A model generated the notes under the pieces. It worked only from the letters and a program-made list of their open reading frames with translations, was not told the DNA's origin and did no database searches. DNA of 64,000 nucleotides from Thiotrichaceae bacterium UBA7357 (GTDB lineage Bacteria > Pseudomonadota > Gammaproteobacteria > Eutrophobiales > Eutrophobiaceae): NCBI GenBank assembly GCA_002470825.1, contig DKOR01000018.1, forward strand, positions 132,529 through 196,528, read 5' to 3'. Each line of letters starts with the position of its first letter. Within the stretch, counting starts at the first letter, position 1. The position numbers were made by a program, and so were the translations under genes. Positions 36,615 to 44,962 of the stretch are shown piece after piece.

Positions 36615-37070
36615 TTGATGGACGTAATTTTACTTGAAAAAGTACACAAACTCGGTGAACTAGGTGATCAGGTCAAGATCAAACCTGGTTTTGGTAGAAA
36701 TTATCTTATACCAAGTGGTAAAGCCATTTTTGCTACAGCAGATAACATAGCTAAATTTGATGCCCGAAGAACTGAATTGGAAAAAAGTCAAAAAGAATCG
36801 TTAAACGCGGCAAATGCTCGTGCTGATAAATTAAATTTAGTGAATATTTCTATTGTACGTAAAGCAGGAGCTGAAGGTAAATTATTTGGTTCGGTTGGTA
36901 CTATAGATATTGCTGATACAGTTACCGAATCTGGTGTTGAATTGGCTAAGCATGAAATTAGGTTGCCTGATGGACCGATACGTAGCACGGGTGAATTTGA
37001 AGTTGTTATTCATCTTCATGCTGATATTGCTGCTAAAATCAAGGTGAATGTTGTTCCAGAAGAAGATTAA
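36615..37070 (+). CDS. rplI: Large ribosomal subunit protein bL9
   Basis: A 151-residue L9. The annotated frame starts MMDVILLEKV; the second ATG at 36618 gives the standard N-terminus MDVILLEKVHKLGELGDQV, so the true start is probably 36618. The N-domain (residues 1-50) ends in the long connecting helix (NIAKFDARRTELEKSQ), and the C-domain holds AEGKLFGSVGTIDIADTV and ELAKHEIRLPDGPIRSTGEFEV. It binds 23S rRNA near the L1 stalk. The length is near the 149 of E. coli. Confidence 0.97.
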   Translation: MMDVILLEKVHKLGELGDQVKIKPGFGRNYLIPSGKAIFATADNIAKFDARRTELEKSQKESLNAANARADKLNLVNISIVRKAGAEGKLFGSVGTIDIADTVTESGVELAKHEIRLPDGPIRSTGEFEVVIHLHADIAAKIKVNVVPEED

Positions 37071-37119
37071 TTTTTTATTTAGCTTAATAATTTAATTTAA
37101 TTTTTTTGACTATTTATTT

Positions 37120-37136
37120 GGATCGATTTTCGATCC
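37120..37136 (+). promoter_or_regulatory. Hairpin abutting the dnaB ribosome-binding site
   Basis: GGATCGA-TTT-TCGATCC is a perfect 7-bp stem with a 3-nt loop. It ends one base before the AGGG (37137-37140) that serves as ribosome-binding site for dnaB, 8 nt before the ATG. There is no T-run, so it is not a terminator. It could tune dnaB translation or protect a processed 5' end. A role is inferred from position only. Confidence 0.4.
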
Positions 37137-37148
37137 AGGGAATTGTTT

Positions 37149-38552
37149 ATGCAGGAATCGATACATACATCTTTATCGAGTGATGCTGAGACTCTGGCAT
37201 TAAAAATTCCGCCGCATTCTATAGAAGCAGAACAAGCCGTTTTAGGCGGAGCATTTCTCGATAAAGAAGCATGGGATAAGGTCGTTGAGCGCGTCCGCGA
37301 AGAAGATTTTTACCGAAAAGACCATCGTATTATTTTTCGTGCTATAAGTGCTCTCAGTGAAGATGGACAGCCCTATGATATTGTTACGGTTGCAGAATGG
37401 TTGGAAAACCACCAGTTACTCGATGAAGCTGGAGGTATGCGCAACCTTGCAGCTCTTGCTGAAAACACGCCGAGTGCAAGTAATATCAGTGCTTATGCTG
37501 ATATTGTTCGTAAACGCTCTATTCTCAGACAATTGATCAGCGCCACAACTGATATCAATGATACTGTTTTTAATCCTCAGGGACGCAGCAGTGAACAAAT
37601 CCTCGAATTCGCTGAACAGACGGTTTTTGAAATCGCAGAAAATGAAAGTCGTGGTCGAAAAAGCTATCAAGAAATCAAAGAATTTTTGAAAGAAGCTCTG
37701 AACAGAGTTGATGAATTGTTTCATAAAGATAGTCCCATCACTGGAATAGCAACAGGTTACGACGATCTTGATTTAAAGACAGCAGGATTTCAGCGTTCGG
37801 ACTTGATTATCGTTGCTGGTAGACCTTCCATGGGAAAGACCGCTTTTGCGGTAAACATAGCAGAAAATGCAGCAATAAAAGGAGAGCATAGTGTTGCTAT
37901 ATTTAGTATGGAAATGCCAGGTGAGCAACTCGCTATGCGTATGATGTCTTCCCTAGGCAGGATTGATCAACATAAGGTTCGTACAGGAAAACTGGAAGAT
38001 GATGATTGGCCTCGGTTAACATCAGCAGTTGGAATGTTACAAGAAACGCGTATGTTTATTGACGATACACCTGCTTTAACGCCAGCTGAATTGAGAGCGC
38101 GATGTCGTCGTATTTCAAGGGAGTCTGGACTCGATCTTGTTGTTGTCGATTATTTACAATTGATGCAAGTAGCGGGCACAAATGAGAATCGTGCAACAGA
38201 AATTTCAGAAATATCACGCTCACTAAAAGCGATGGCAAAAGAACTTAAAGTGCCTGTTATCGCATTATCTCAGTTAAATCGAAGTCTTGAATCACGTACG
38301 GATCGAAGACCTGTTATGTCTGATTTACGTGAATCAGGAGCGATTGAACAAGATGCTGATGTTATTTTGTTTATTTATCGAGATGAAGTTTATGATGAAG
38401 AGAGTAATGATAAAGGCATTGCAGAAATAATTATAAGTAAACAACGTAACGGCCCAATAGGAAAAGTTAAACTGGCTTTTAGAGGGCAATACACACGGTT
38501 TGAAAATTTAGCAGATGATTACATTCATTCTTCTTCTGGATTTTCTGAATGA
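37149..38552 (+). CDS. dnaB: Replicative DNA helicase DnaB
   Basis: A 467-residue hexameric helicase. The N-terminal domain (IPPHSIEAEQAVLGGAFLD) packs as a trimer of dimers. The linker helix is followed by the RecA-like motor with DLIIVAGRPSMGKTAFAVN (Walker A, about residue 225), SMEMPGEQLAMRM, VVDYLQLM (Walker B) and ALSQLNRSLESR. A TTG two codons upstream is possible, but the ATG at 37149 has AGGGA at the right distance. No intein is present. The stop overlaps alr by 4 nt. Confidence 0.97.
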   Translation: MQESIHTSLSSDAETLALKIPPHSIEAEQAVLGGAFLDKEAWDKVVERVREEDFYRKDHRIIFRAISALSEDGQPYDIVTVAEWLENHQLLDEAGGMRNLAALAENTPSASNISAYADIVRKRSILRQLISATTDINDTVFNPQGRSSEQILEFAEQTVFEIAENESRGRKSYQEIKEFLKEALNRVDELFHKDSPITGIATGYDDLDLKTAGFQRSDLIIVAGRPSMGKTAFAVNIAENAAIKGEHSVAIFSMEMPGEQLAMRMMSSLGRIDQHKVRTGKLEDDDWPRLTSAVGMLQETRMFIDDTPALTPAELRARCRRISRESGLDLVVVDYLQLMQVAGTNENRATEISEISRSLKAMAKELKVPVIALSQLNRSLESRTDRRPVMSDLRESGAIEQDADVILFIYRDEVYDEESNDKGIAEIIISKQRNGPIGKVKLAFRGQYTRFENLADDYIHSSSGFSE

Positions 38553-39628
38553 CACGACCATCAAGGGTTGTTATTGATAAAGAGGCGCTTAAACATAACT
38601 TCCTAAGAGTCCGTGAGCTCGCTCCAGGTTCAAAAATTATGGCAATCATTAAGGCAGATGCCTATGGTCATGGTTTAGTCAGAGTTGCAAATACACTCGG
38701 TGATGCAGATGCATTTGGCGTTGCCTTCCTCGAAGAAGCCGAAGAGTTAAGATCTGCGTCGATTACAAACACTATAGTCTTGCTTGAAGGACCGCACAAA
38801 GCTGTTGACTTAGCATCAATCGTTCAATTACAACTCGAAATAGTGGTTCATAACGAATACCAATTAGATATTTTAGAGCAAGCAATCCTAGATGAACCAC
38901 TTCAAGTGTGGATAAAAATTGATACAGGAATGCATCGTTTAGGTTTCCCATTAGAGGATATAAATAATATTTTAAAACGTGTTGCACAATGCAAAAATAT
39001 CAAACCTTCCTTTCGACTAATGACTCATCTAGCGACCGCTAATGAACAGGATAATCCATTGACACGACACCAATTGGAAAATTTTAAACAAGCTTGTACT
39101 AGTATGAAACTAGAAAAATCGGTCGCGAATTCTGCAGCTGTTATAGGCTTTTCAGAAACACATGCAGATTGGAATAGACCCGGGCTAATGCTCTATGGTG
39201 TATCTCCGTTGACCGATAGAGATGGGAATGAATTGGAGTTAAAACCGGTTATGACATTAGAGTCAGAATTAATATCAATTCAAAAATTAAAAAAAGGTGA
39301 GCCTGTTGGTTATGGGGCAACTTGGCATTGTCCGGAGAACATGCCAGTCGGTGTTGTTGCTGCTGGTTATGGTGATGGGTTCCCTCGCCATGCCAAGTCT
39401 GGGACACCAATACTTGTCAATGATGTACGTTGTGCGTTGATAGGTCGAGCCTCAATGGATATGTTGACTGTCGATCTTAGAAATCAACCGCAGGCTAAAA
39501 TTGGCGACAGGGTTGTTTTATGGGGAGAGTCATTACCTGTTGAAGAAATTGCTCGGTGTGCTGATACCATACCCTATGAATTATTATGCGGTGTGCATAA
39601 ACGATTAAAATTTGTTGAACGTGGCTAA
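38549..39628 (+). CDS. alr: Alanine racemase
   Basis: A 359-residue PLP enzyme making D-alanine for peptidoglycan. IMAIIKADAYGHGLVRVA holds the Schiff-base Lys (about residue 35), GMHRLGFP and NRPGLMLYGVSP follow, and YGATWHCPENMPVGVVAAGYGDG plus GRASMDMLTVDL carry the C-terminal catalytic region with the second active-site Tyr. It starts within the dnaB stop (ATGA), the conserved dnaB-alr pair. It is the only racemase in this window. Confidence 0.97.
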   Translation: MTRPSRVVIDKEALKHNFLRVRELAPGSKIMAIIKADAYGHGLVRVANTLGDADAFGVAFLEEAEELRSASITNTIVLLEGPHKAVDLASIVQLQLEIVVHNEYQLDILEQAILDEPLQVWIKIDTGMHRLGFPLEDINNILKRVAQCKNIKPSFRLMTHLATANEQDNPLTRHQLENFKQACTSMKLEKSVANSAAVIGFSETHADWNRPGLMLYGVSPLTDRDGNELELKPVMTLESELISIQKLKKGEPVGYGATWHCPENMPVGVVAAGYGDGFPRHAKSGTPILVNDVRCALIGRASMDMLTVDLRNQPQAKIGDRVVLWGESLPVEEIARCADTIPYELLCGVHKRLKFVERG

Positions 39629-40994
39629 AGCAAAAATAAAATTTTATTGTAATAAATGTGGATCAGAAACACCGAAGTGGGCTGGTCAATGTCCGGAGTG
39701 TATGGCTTGGAATACACTTCAGGAAAGCGTAGTTGAAAAAATACTTGTATCTAGTTCTAGTCGTTTTCGTGAACACCTCACAGGTCCATCAGAAGTTTGT
39801 TCTCTTAATTCTGTAGAAATGGCGCAGACACCAAGACAGGCAACTGGGTTAGTGGAATTAGATCGTGTTATGGGTGGTGGTCTTGTAAATGGTTCTGTTA
39901 CATTAATTGGTGGTGACCCAGGAATCGGTAAGTCAACCTTACTATTACAGACATTAGCTTGTTTAGACAGCGCTTCTGGTGTGCCAAGTTTATATGTAAC
40001 AGGTGAAGAATCTGCACAACAAGTTGGGCTGCGTGGTAAACGGCTAGGATTATCTTTAGGGCCATTACGAATTTTGACTGAGAACTATCTTGAGCGAATT
40101 TTGAATGTCGCGAGTAAAGAAAAAGCAAAAGTGATCGTTATAGATTCGATTCAAACTGTTTACAGTGACATTTTACAATCCGCGCCAGGGTCAGTCGCAC
40201 AAGTAAGAGAATGTGCTGCACAATTGGTTCGATTTGCAAAACATACAAACACAGCATTGTTTCTTGTTGGTCATGTTACTAAAGAGGGTACATTAGCAGG
40301 ACCAAGAGTATTGGAACACATGGTCGATACGGTTCTTTATTTTGAAGGTGATAGCAGTAGTCGTTATCGAGTTGTCCGAACAGTTAAAAATCGTTATGGA
40401 GCGGTAAATGAATTAGGTATATTTGATATGACCGATAAAGGACTTAGAGAAGTCTCTAATCCTTCTGCTATATTTTTATCACGTCATGACGAACAAGTTT
40501 CAGGAAGTGCCATTATGGTCACTCGCGAGGGTACTCGACCGATGTTAGTTGAAGTTCAAGCGTTGGTTGACCAATCACATCTGGGCAATCCTCGTCGTGT
40601 TGCGCTTGGACTTGAACAAAATAGATTGGCCATGTTGCTGGCCGTATTACATCGTCATATTGGAATATCAATGAGTGATCAGGATGTGTTTATTAATGTT
40701 GTTGGTGGTGTACGTATCGCCGAGACAGCGGCAGACTTACCTTTATTATTAGCAATAATTTCAAGTTTTAAAAACAAACCTCTTCCAAAAGATATGGTGA
40801 TGTTTGGCGAAATAGGATTGTCTGGTGAGATTCGGCCAGTCCAAAATGGGGTAGAACGTTTGAATGAAGCTGCAAAACATGGATTTAAACAATCACTAAT
40901 TCCTATCGCAAACAAGCCAAAAATTCTTGTACGAAATATGGAAATTCAAACAGCAACTCATGTTTCGCAAGTGGTTAAGTTATTAGACTTTTAA
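39621..40994 (+). CDS. radA: DNA repair protein RadA
   Basis: A 457-residue RecA-like branch-migration ATPase. The zinc finger CNKCGSETPKWAGQCPEC opens the protein, then Walker A GGDPGIGKSTLLLQ (about residue 95), the RadA-specific KNRYGAVNE, and a Lon-like C-terminal domain (NVVGGVRIAETAADLPLLLA, MFGEIGLSGEIRPV). The frame also allows TTG at 39612, but GTG at 39621 gives the usual MAKAK N-terminus. Either start lies inside the 3' end of alr, so the genes are coupled. Confidence 0.96.
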   Translation: MAKAKIKFYCNKCGSETPKWAGQCPECMAWNTLQESVVEKILVSSSSRFREHLTGPSEVCSLNSVEMAQTPRQATGLVELDRVMGGGLVNGSVTLIGGDPGIGKSTLLLQTLACLDSASGVPSLYVTGEESAQQVGLRGKRLGLSLGPLRILTENYLERILNVASKEKAKVIVIDSIQTVYSDILQSAPGSVAQVRECAAQLVRFAKHTNTALFLVGHVTKEGTLAGPRVLEHMVDTVLYFEGDSSSRYRVVRTVKNRYGAVNELGIFDMTDKGLREVSNPSAIFLSRHDEQVSGSAIMVTREGTRPMLVEVQALVDQSHLGNPRRVALGLEQNRLAMLLAVLHRHIGISMSDQDVFINVVGGVRIAETAADLPLLLAIISSFKNKPLPKDMVMFGEIGLSGEIRPVQNGVERLNEAAKHGFKQSLIPIANKPKILVRNMEIQTATHVSQVVKLLDF

Positions 40995-41247
40995 ATTTAA
41001 AATAAAAATGTACTGTTCTATTCATTTAGTATTTTTAAATGTTATCAATATGTAGATACCACCTTTTATAATAAAGATTATTAAATTATGCATCATTATC
41101 TAGTGATTAAAAAAGAGACATCGCCTCGTTTTTTGCTGAGTGTCAAATACAATATGGTTTAATTGACGTCTATCCGGTAAGTGGCAAAACCTGATATTCC
41201 TGTATGGCTTATGTACTTGCAACGTATGAAAATATAATCTTGGACTG

Positions 41248-42537
41248 TTAAATTTCAGGTGCAATACTTTCTGTGCTCTCTTCAAGTAGCTTTATGCGTG
41301 CCATTTTCACAGAGTTTTCGGAAACTTGTGTAACTTCTACAAGATAATTGTCTACTTTCAATGTGGTTCCTGATTCAGGTATAAATTCCAGATGCTCTAA
41401 TAAAAATCCATTTAAAGTTTTCGGTCCATTAGTTGGAAGCTTCCACTGTAATTGACGATTTATCTCTCGAAGGTGAACAGAACAATCAATCAGATAAGAA
41501 CCATCTTCTTGATTTTGAATATCAAGATTATGAGTTTGCATATCTGTCGTAAATTCACCGACAATTTCTTCCAATATGTCTTCTAGTGTCACTAAACCCT
41601 GAATAACACCATACTCATCAACAACTATTCCAAAGCGACCTTTGTTGTGTTGGAAATTCGACATCTGGGTATGAAGAGGCGTACCTTTGGGAACAAAATA
41701 GCTATCGATAAGAATGTTTCTTATGACCTCATACGTAAGCTCATTTTTTTCCGACAGGAGTCGGGCAACGTGGCGGAGGTGAATCACCCCGATAATATTA
41801 TCGATACTAGACTGATACACCGGTAAGCGAGTATGTTGACAATGACTTATCTGATCAATTATTTCATTTATAGATTCGTCTAGATCTATCGCCACCATCT
41901 CATTTCTAGGAACCATAATGTCATCAACTGTAACATTTTCTAGTTCTAGTATATTAATCAACATACGTCGATGACGTTGTGGAATCAAGTGCCCGGCTTC
42001 CAAAACAATAGTCCTTAATTCTTCTCTTGAAAGGTAGTCAGCCTTTTGATCATTTAAGGTTATTCCGATGAAACCTAATAAGCCATTTGAGACCCAGTTT
42101 ACCAGCCAAACTGCTGGGTATGCTAATTTCATCATAGGTGCCAAGACGTAGCTTGCTGGGAATGCAATCAACTCTGGTTTCAGCGCAGCAATTGTTTTTG
42201 GCATAACTTCAGCAAAGATTAAAAACACCATCACTAAGACAACGGGAGCTATCGCGACACCTAGATCACCCAACAAACGTATTCCAATTAGCGTTGCTAT
42301 CGATGCAGCCATAAAATTAACCAGATTATTTCCTAAAAGAATGAGACCAATTAGACGGTCAGGTCTTGAAAGCAGATTCTCAGAAATAATTGCGCTTCGC
42401 ATTCCTCCTTTTGCTAAATGACGTAAGCGATAACGATTCAAGGCTATCATGGCAGTCTCTGAGCTCGAAAAAAATGCAGAAAAAATAACTAAGCAGAATA
42501 GGATTCCTAATAGAATCGATATCGGAATGTCGTCCAA
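41248..42537 (-). CDS. CNNM/CorC-family membrane protein with CBS pair (CorB/YfjD-like)
   Basis: A 429-residue protein. An N-terminal DUF21/CNNM domain has about four membrane helices (ILLGILFCLVIFSAFFSSSETAM, GLILLGNNLVNFMAAS). Two CBS motifs follow (MVPRNEMVAID to IGVIHLRHVARLL; then GIVVDEYGVIQGLVTLEDILEEIVGEF). A C-terminal CorC_HlyC transporter-associated domain ends the protein. Family members take part in magnesium or cobalt export and resistance. The position beside ypjD and ffh matches E. coli yfjD-ypjD-ffh. It converges with radA. Confidence 0.9.
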   Translation of the reverse strand: MDDIPISILLGILFCLVIFSAFFSSSETAMIALNRYRLRHLAKGGMRSAIISENLLSRPDRLIGLILLGNNLVNFMAASIATLIGIRLLGDLGVAIAPVVLVMVFLIFAEVMPKTIAALKPELIAFPASYVLAPMMKLAYPAVWLVNWVSNGLLGFIGITLNDQKADYLSREELRTIVLEAGHLIPQRHRRMLINILELENVTVDDIMVPRNEMVAIDLDESINEIIDQISHCQHTRLPVYQSSIDNIIGVIHLRHVARLLSEKNELTYEVIRNILIDSYFVPKGTPLHTQMSNFQHNKGRFGIVVDEYGVIQGLVTLEDILEEIVGEFTTDMQTHNLDIQNQEDGSYLIDCSVHLREINRQLQWKLPTNGPKTLNGFLLEHLEFIPESGTTLKVDNYLVEVTQVSENSVKMARIKLLEESTESIAPEI

Positions 42538-42622
42538 GAAATAATGACCTCAATTATTAGAAGTGTGTATTGTGATGGATCACCCGGTACCTATGTCAAG
42601 TGATTGCTTTAATTATATGGGC

Positions 42623-43429
42623 TTAGAGACGTTGTAAAATAACTTCAAGAACAAATTTTGAACCGAGATAAGCGAGTAACAATGCCGTAAAACCACCTAA
42701 GGCCCAACGAATTATCTTTTTCCCACGCCAACCGGCCGACCACCTTCCCCAGAGTAAGGTGGCATAAATGAACCACGCCATAATAGATAGTATCGTTTTA
42801 TGTGCCAAATGTTGTCTGAATATGTCATCTATAAACATCGTTCCAGACACAAGACTGAGACTCAACATGAAAAAACCGATAATAATGATTTGTATTAGCA
42901 GAGCTTCCATTATTTGTAGAGGAGGCAGTTTACTCATAACAATGAAGGCACGTTTTTCTTTAATTAGTTTTTCCTGTAAAGCTAGCATAAGAGCCTGAAT
43001 AGCACTGATCATTAGTAAACTGTATGCGCAGATAGATAATAAGATGTGAATGCGCAAACCTATTGATAAAGACTCACTTAGAAGTCGTCCATCCAAGACA
43101 AAAAGCTCAAGTAAGATGGCTGAGCCAGCAATTGGGAAAAGTATAAGGAGTAGGTTTTCCAATGGACGGAATAATGAAGTGATTAGTACTATGGATGTAA
43201 CCAGCCAACTGATCAATGAAACCGCATTGAAGAATCCAAAATCAAAGCCACTATCTAAAACAATTGACTGATACAATAAATGACCATGCAGAATGATTCC
43301 AGTAAAACCGATTATTAGGGATACAATCCGCGTCTTTTTAGAAACACTTGATGAGCCAAATATTTTAATGCCTAACAGGCATGTGCATATTATGTATGAT
43401 ATTACAGCTGCAATAGTTTGAATAATCAT
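42623..43429 (-). CDS. ypjD: Inner-membrane CcsA/CcmC-like protein YpjD
   Basis: A 268-residue protein with about eight membrane helices and the cytochrome c assembly domain (LRIHILLSICAYSLLMISAIQALMLALQE, with the conserved His of this haem-handling family; later HLAHKTILSIMAWFIYATLLWGRWSAGWRGKK). The exact role of YpjD is not proven; haem handling is inferred from the domain. It is divergent from ffh and precedes the CorB-like gene. Confidence 0.87.
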   Translation of the reverse strand: MIIQTIAAVISYIICTCLLGIKIFGSSSVSKKTRIVSLIIGFTGIILHGHLLYQSIVLDSGFDFGFFNAVSLISWLVTSIVLITSLFRPLENLLLILFPIAGSAILLELFVLDGRLLSESLSIGLRIHILLSICAYSLLMISAIQALMLALQEKLIKEKRAFIVMSKLPPLQIMEALLIQIIIIGFFMLSLSLVSGTMFIDDIFRQHLAHKTILSIMAWFIYATLLWGRWSAGWRGKKIIRWALGGFTALLLAYLGSKFVLEVILQRL

Positions 43430-43592
43430 AGTTTAAAATTTACCATATTCATCTTTAGATGATTGCATATTCTGACAGTCTGTAAAAGTGTTGTTTCTGC
43501 CATAAACAGGCTAATAATTTTCAAGTAATAGGATTAATAAGTTAGAATAACGAAATATTCAACTAATTTTAAATTGACGAATTCAGAACACT

Positions 43593-44960
43593 ATGTTTGA
43601 CGCCCTATCAGATAAATTAACCCGAATTTTTAGGGACCTGCGTGGCCATGGTCGATTAAGCGAAGATAATATTAGTGATGGTTTACGTGAAGTGCGTATG
43701 GCTCTACTTGAAGCTGATGTCGCTTTACCGGTTGTGCTTGAATTCATTCAGCATGTCCGTGATCGATCATTGGACAAAGAAGTTGTCAGTAGCCTCACTC
43801 CGGGACAGGCACTGATTAAAATCGTTAATGAAGAGTTGATTTCTCTAATGGGAGGAAGCAACGAACCGCTAAATCTGAAAGTACAACCTCCCGCTGTTAT
43901 TCTTCTGGCTGGATTGCAAGGAGCAGGTAAAACGACTACTACTGCAAAATTAGGTCGTTGGATTCAACACAAAGAGAATAAAAAGGTTGCTGTTGTCAGT
44001 TGCGATGTATATCGACCAGCGGCTATTAAGCAATTACAAACGTTAGCGAATGAAAATAACCTGGTCTGGATTGAAAGTAAAGAAACTGAAGAACCTATTA
44101 AAATAGTGGCAAATGCGGTTGATACTGCTCGACGTCAGTTGATAGAGGTACTTATTGTTGATAGTGCGGGTAGATTGCATATTGATGATAAGATGATGCG
44201 AGAAATCAAAGCTGTCCATGATGAAATAATGCCTGTTGAAACATTGTTTGTTATCGATAGCATGATGGGACAAGATGCTATTAATGCTGCTGCAGCATTT
44301 AATAATACATTGCCATTAACAGGCACGATTTTGACCAAGACTGATGGTGATGCACGTGGTGGAGCGGCATTAACTGTTAAGCATGTTACTGGTAAACCAA
44401 TTAAATTCATTGGTATCGGTGAAAAAATTGATGCATTAGCTCCGTTTCATCCAGAACGTATTGCTTCTCGAATATTAGGAATGGGCGATATCCTAAGTCT
44501 AATTGAAGAAGTAGAGGAAAAAACAGATCAAAAACAAGCCTTAAAATTAGCGAAGAAACTTAAAACAGGAAAAGGCTTTAACTTGGAAGATTTTCGTCAG
44601 CAGTTATCACAAATGAGGAGTATGGGAGGTGTTGCGGGGTTGATAGATAAAATACCTGGGATGTCACAACTATCAGCAGGTGCAGCAACACAGGTGAATG
44701 ATAAGGATTTTGTAAAACTAGGCGCGATTATTGATTCTATGACGCGTAAGGAACGGGTAGACATCACTATAATTAATGGGTCACGTAAGAAACGAATTGC
44801 TAGCGGCTCGGGAACACAAATTCAAGATATCAATAAATTATTAAAACAATTTAAACAAATGCAAAAGATGATGAAAAAAATGACTGGTAAAGGAGGCATG
44901 GCTAAGTTCTTACGTGAAATGAGAGGCAATATGCCGCCAGCAGGGATACCATTTAAGTAA
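43593..44960 (+). CDS. ffh: Signal recognition particle protein Ffh
   Basis: A 455-residue SRP54. The N domain (MFDALSDKLTRIFRDLRGHGRL) is followed by the G domain with GLQGAGKTTTTAKLG (about residues 106-120), DVYRPAAIKQL, DSAGRLHIDD and TKTDGDARGGAAL, then the Met-rich M domain (QMRSMGGVAGLIDKIPGM; QFKQMQKMMKKMTGKGGM) that binds signal sequences and the 4.5S RNA encoded at 11233-11345. It targets membrane proteins with FtsY. maeB follows 2 nt later. Confidence 0.98.
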   Translation: MFDALSDKLTRIFRDLRGHGRLSEDNISDGLREVRMALLEADVALPVVLEFIQHVRDRSLDKEVVSSLTPGQALIKIVNEELISLMGGSNEPLNLKVQPPAVILLAGLQGAGKTTTTAKLGRWIQHKENKKVAVVSCDVYRPAAIKQLQTLANENNLVWIESKETEEPIKIVANAVDTARRQLIEVLIVDSAGRLHIDDKMMREIKAVHDEIMPVETLFVIDSMMGQDAINAAAAFNNTLPLTGTILTKTDGDARGGAALTVKHVTGKPIKFIGIGEKIDALAPFHPERIASRILGMGDILSLIEEVEEKTDQKQALKLAKKLKTGKGFNLEDFRQQLSQMRSMGGVAGLIDKIPGMSQLSAGAATQVNDKDFVKLGAIIDSMTRKERVDITIINGSRKKRIASGSGTQIQDINKLLKQFKQMQKMMKKMTGKGGMAKFLREMRGNMPPAGIPFK

Positions 44961-44962
44961 TA

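Noticed and set aside
41110..41140. Possible terminator hairpin before a T-run
   Set aside because: Only about three base pairs can form around GAG/CTC, too weak for an intrinsic terminator.
41100..41285. 61-codon minus-strand ORF overlapping the end of the CorB-like gene
   Set aside because: Overlaps a well-supported gene in another frame, basic and without recognisable features.
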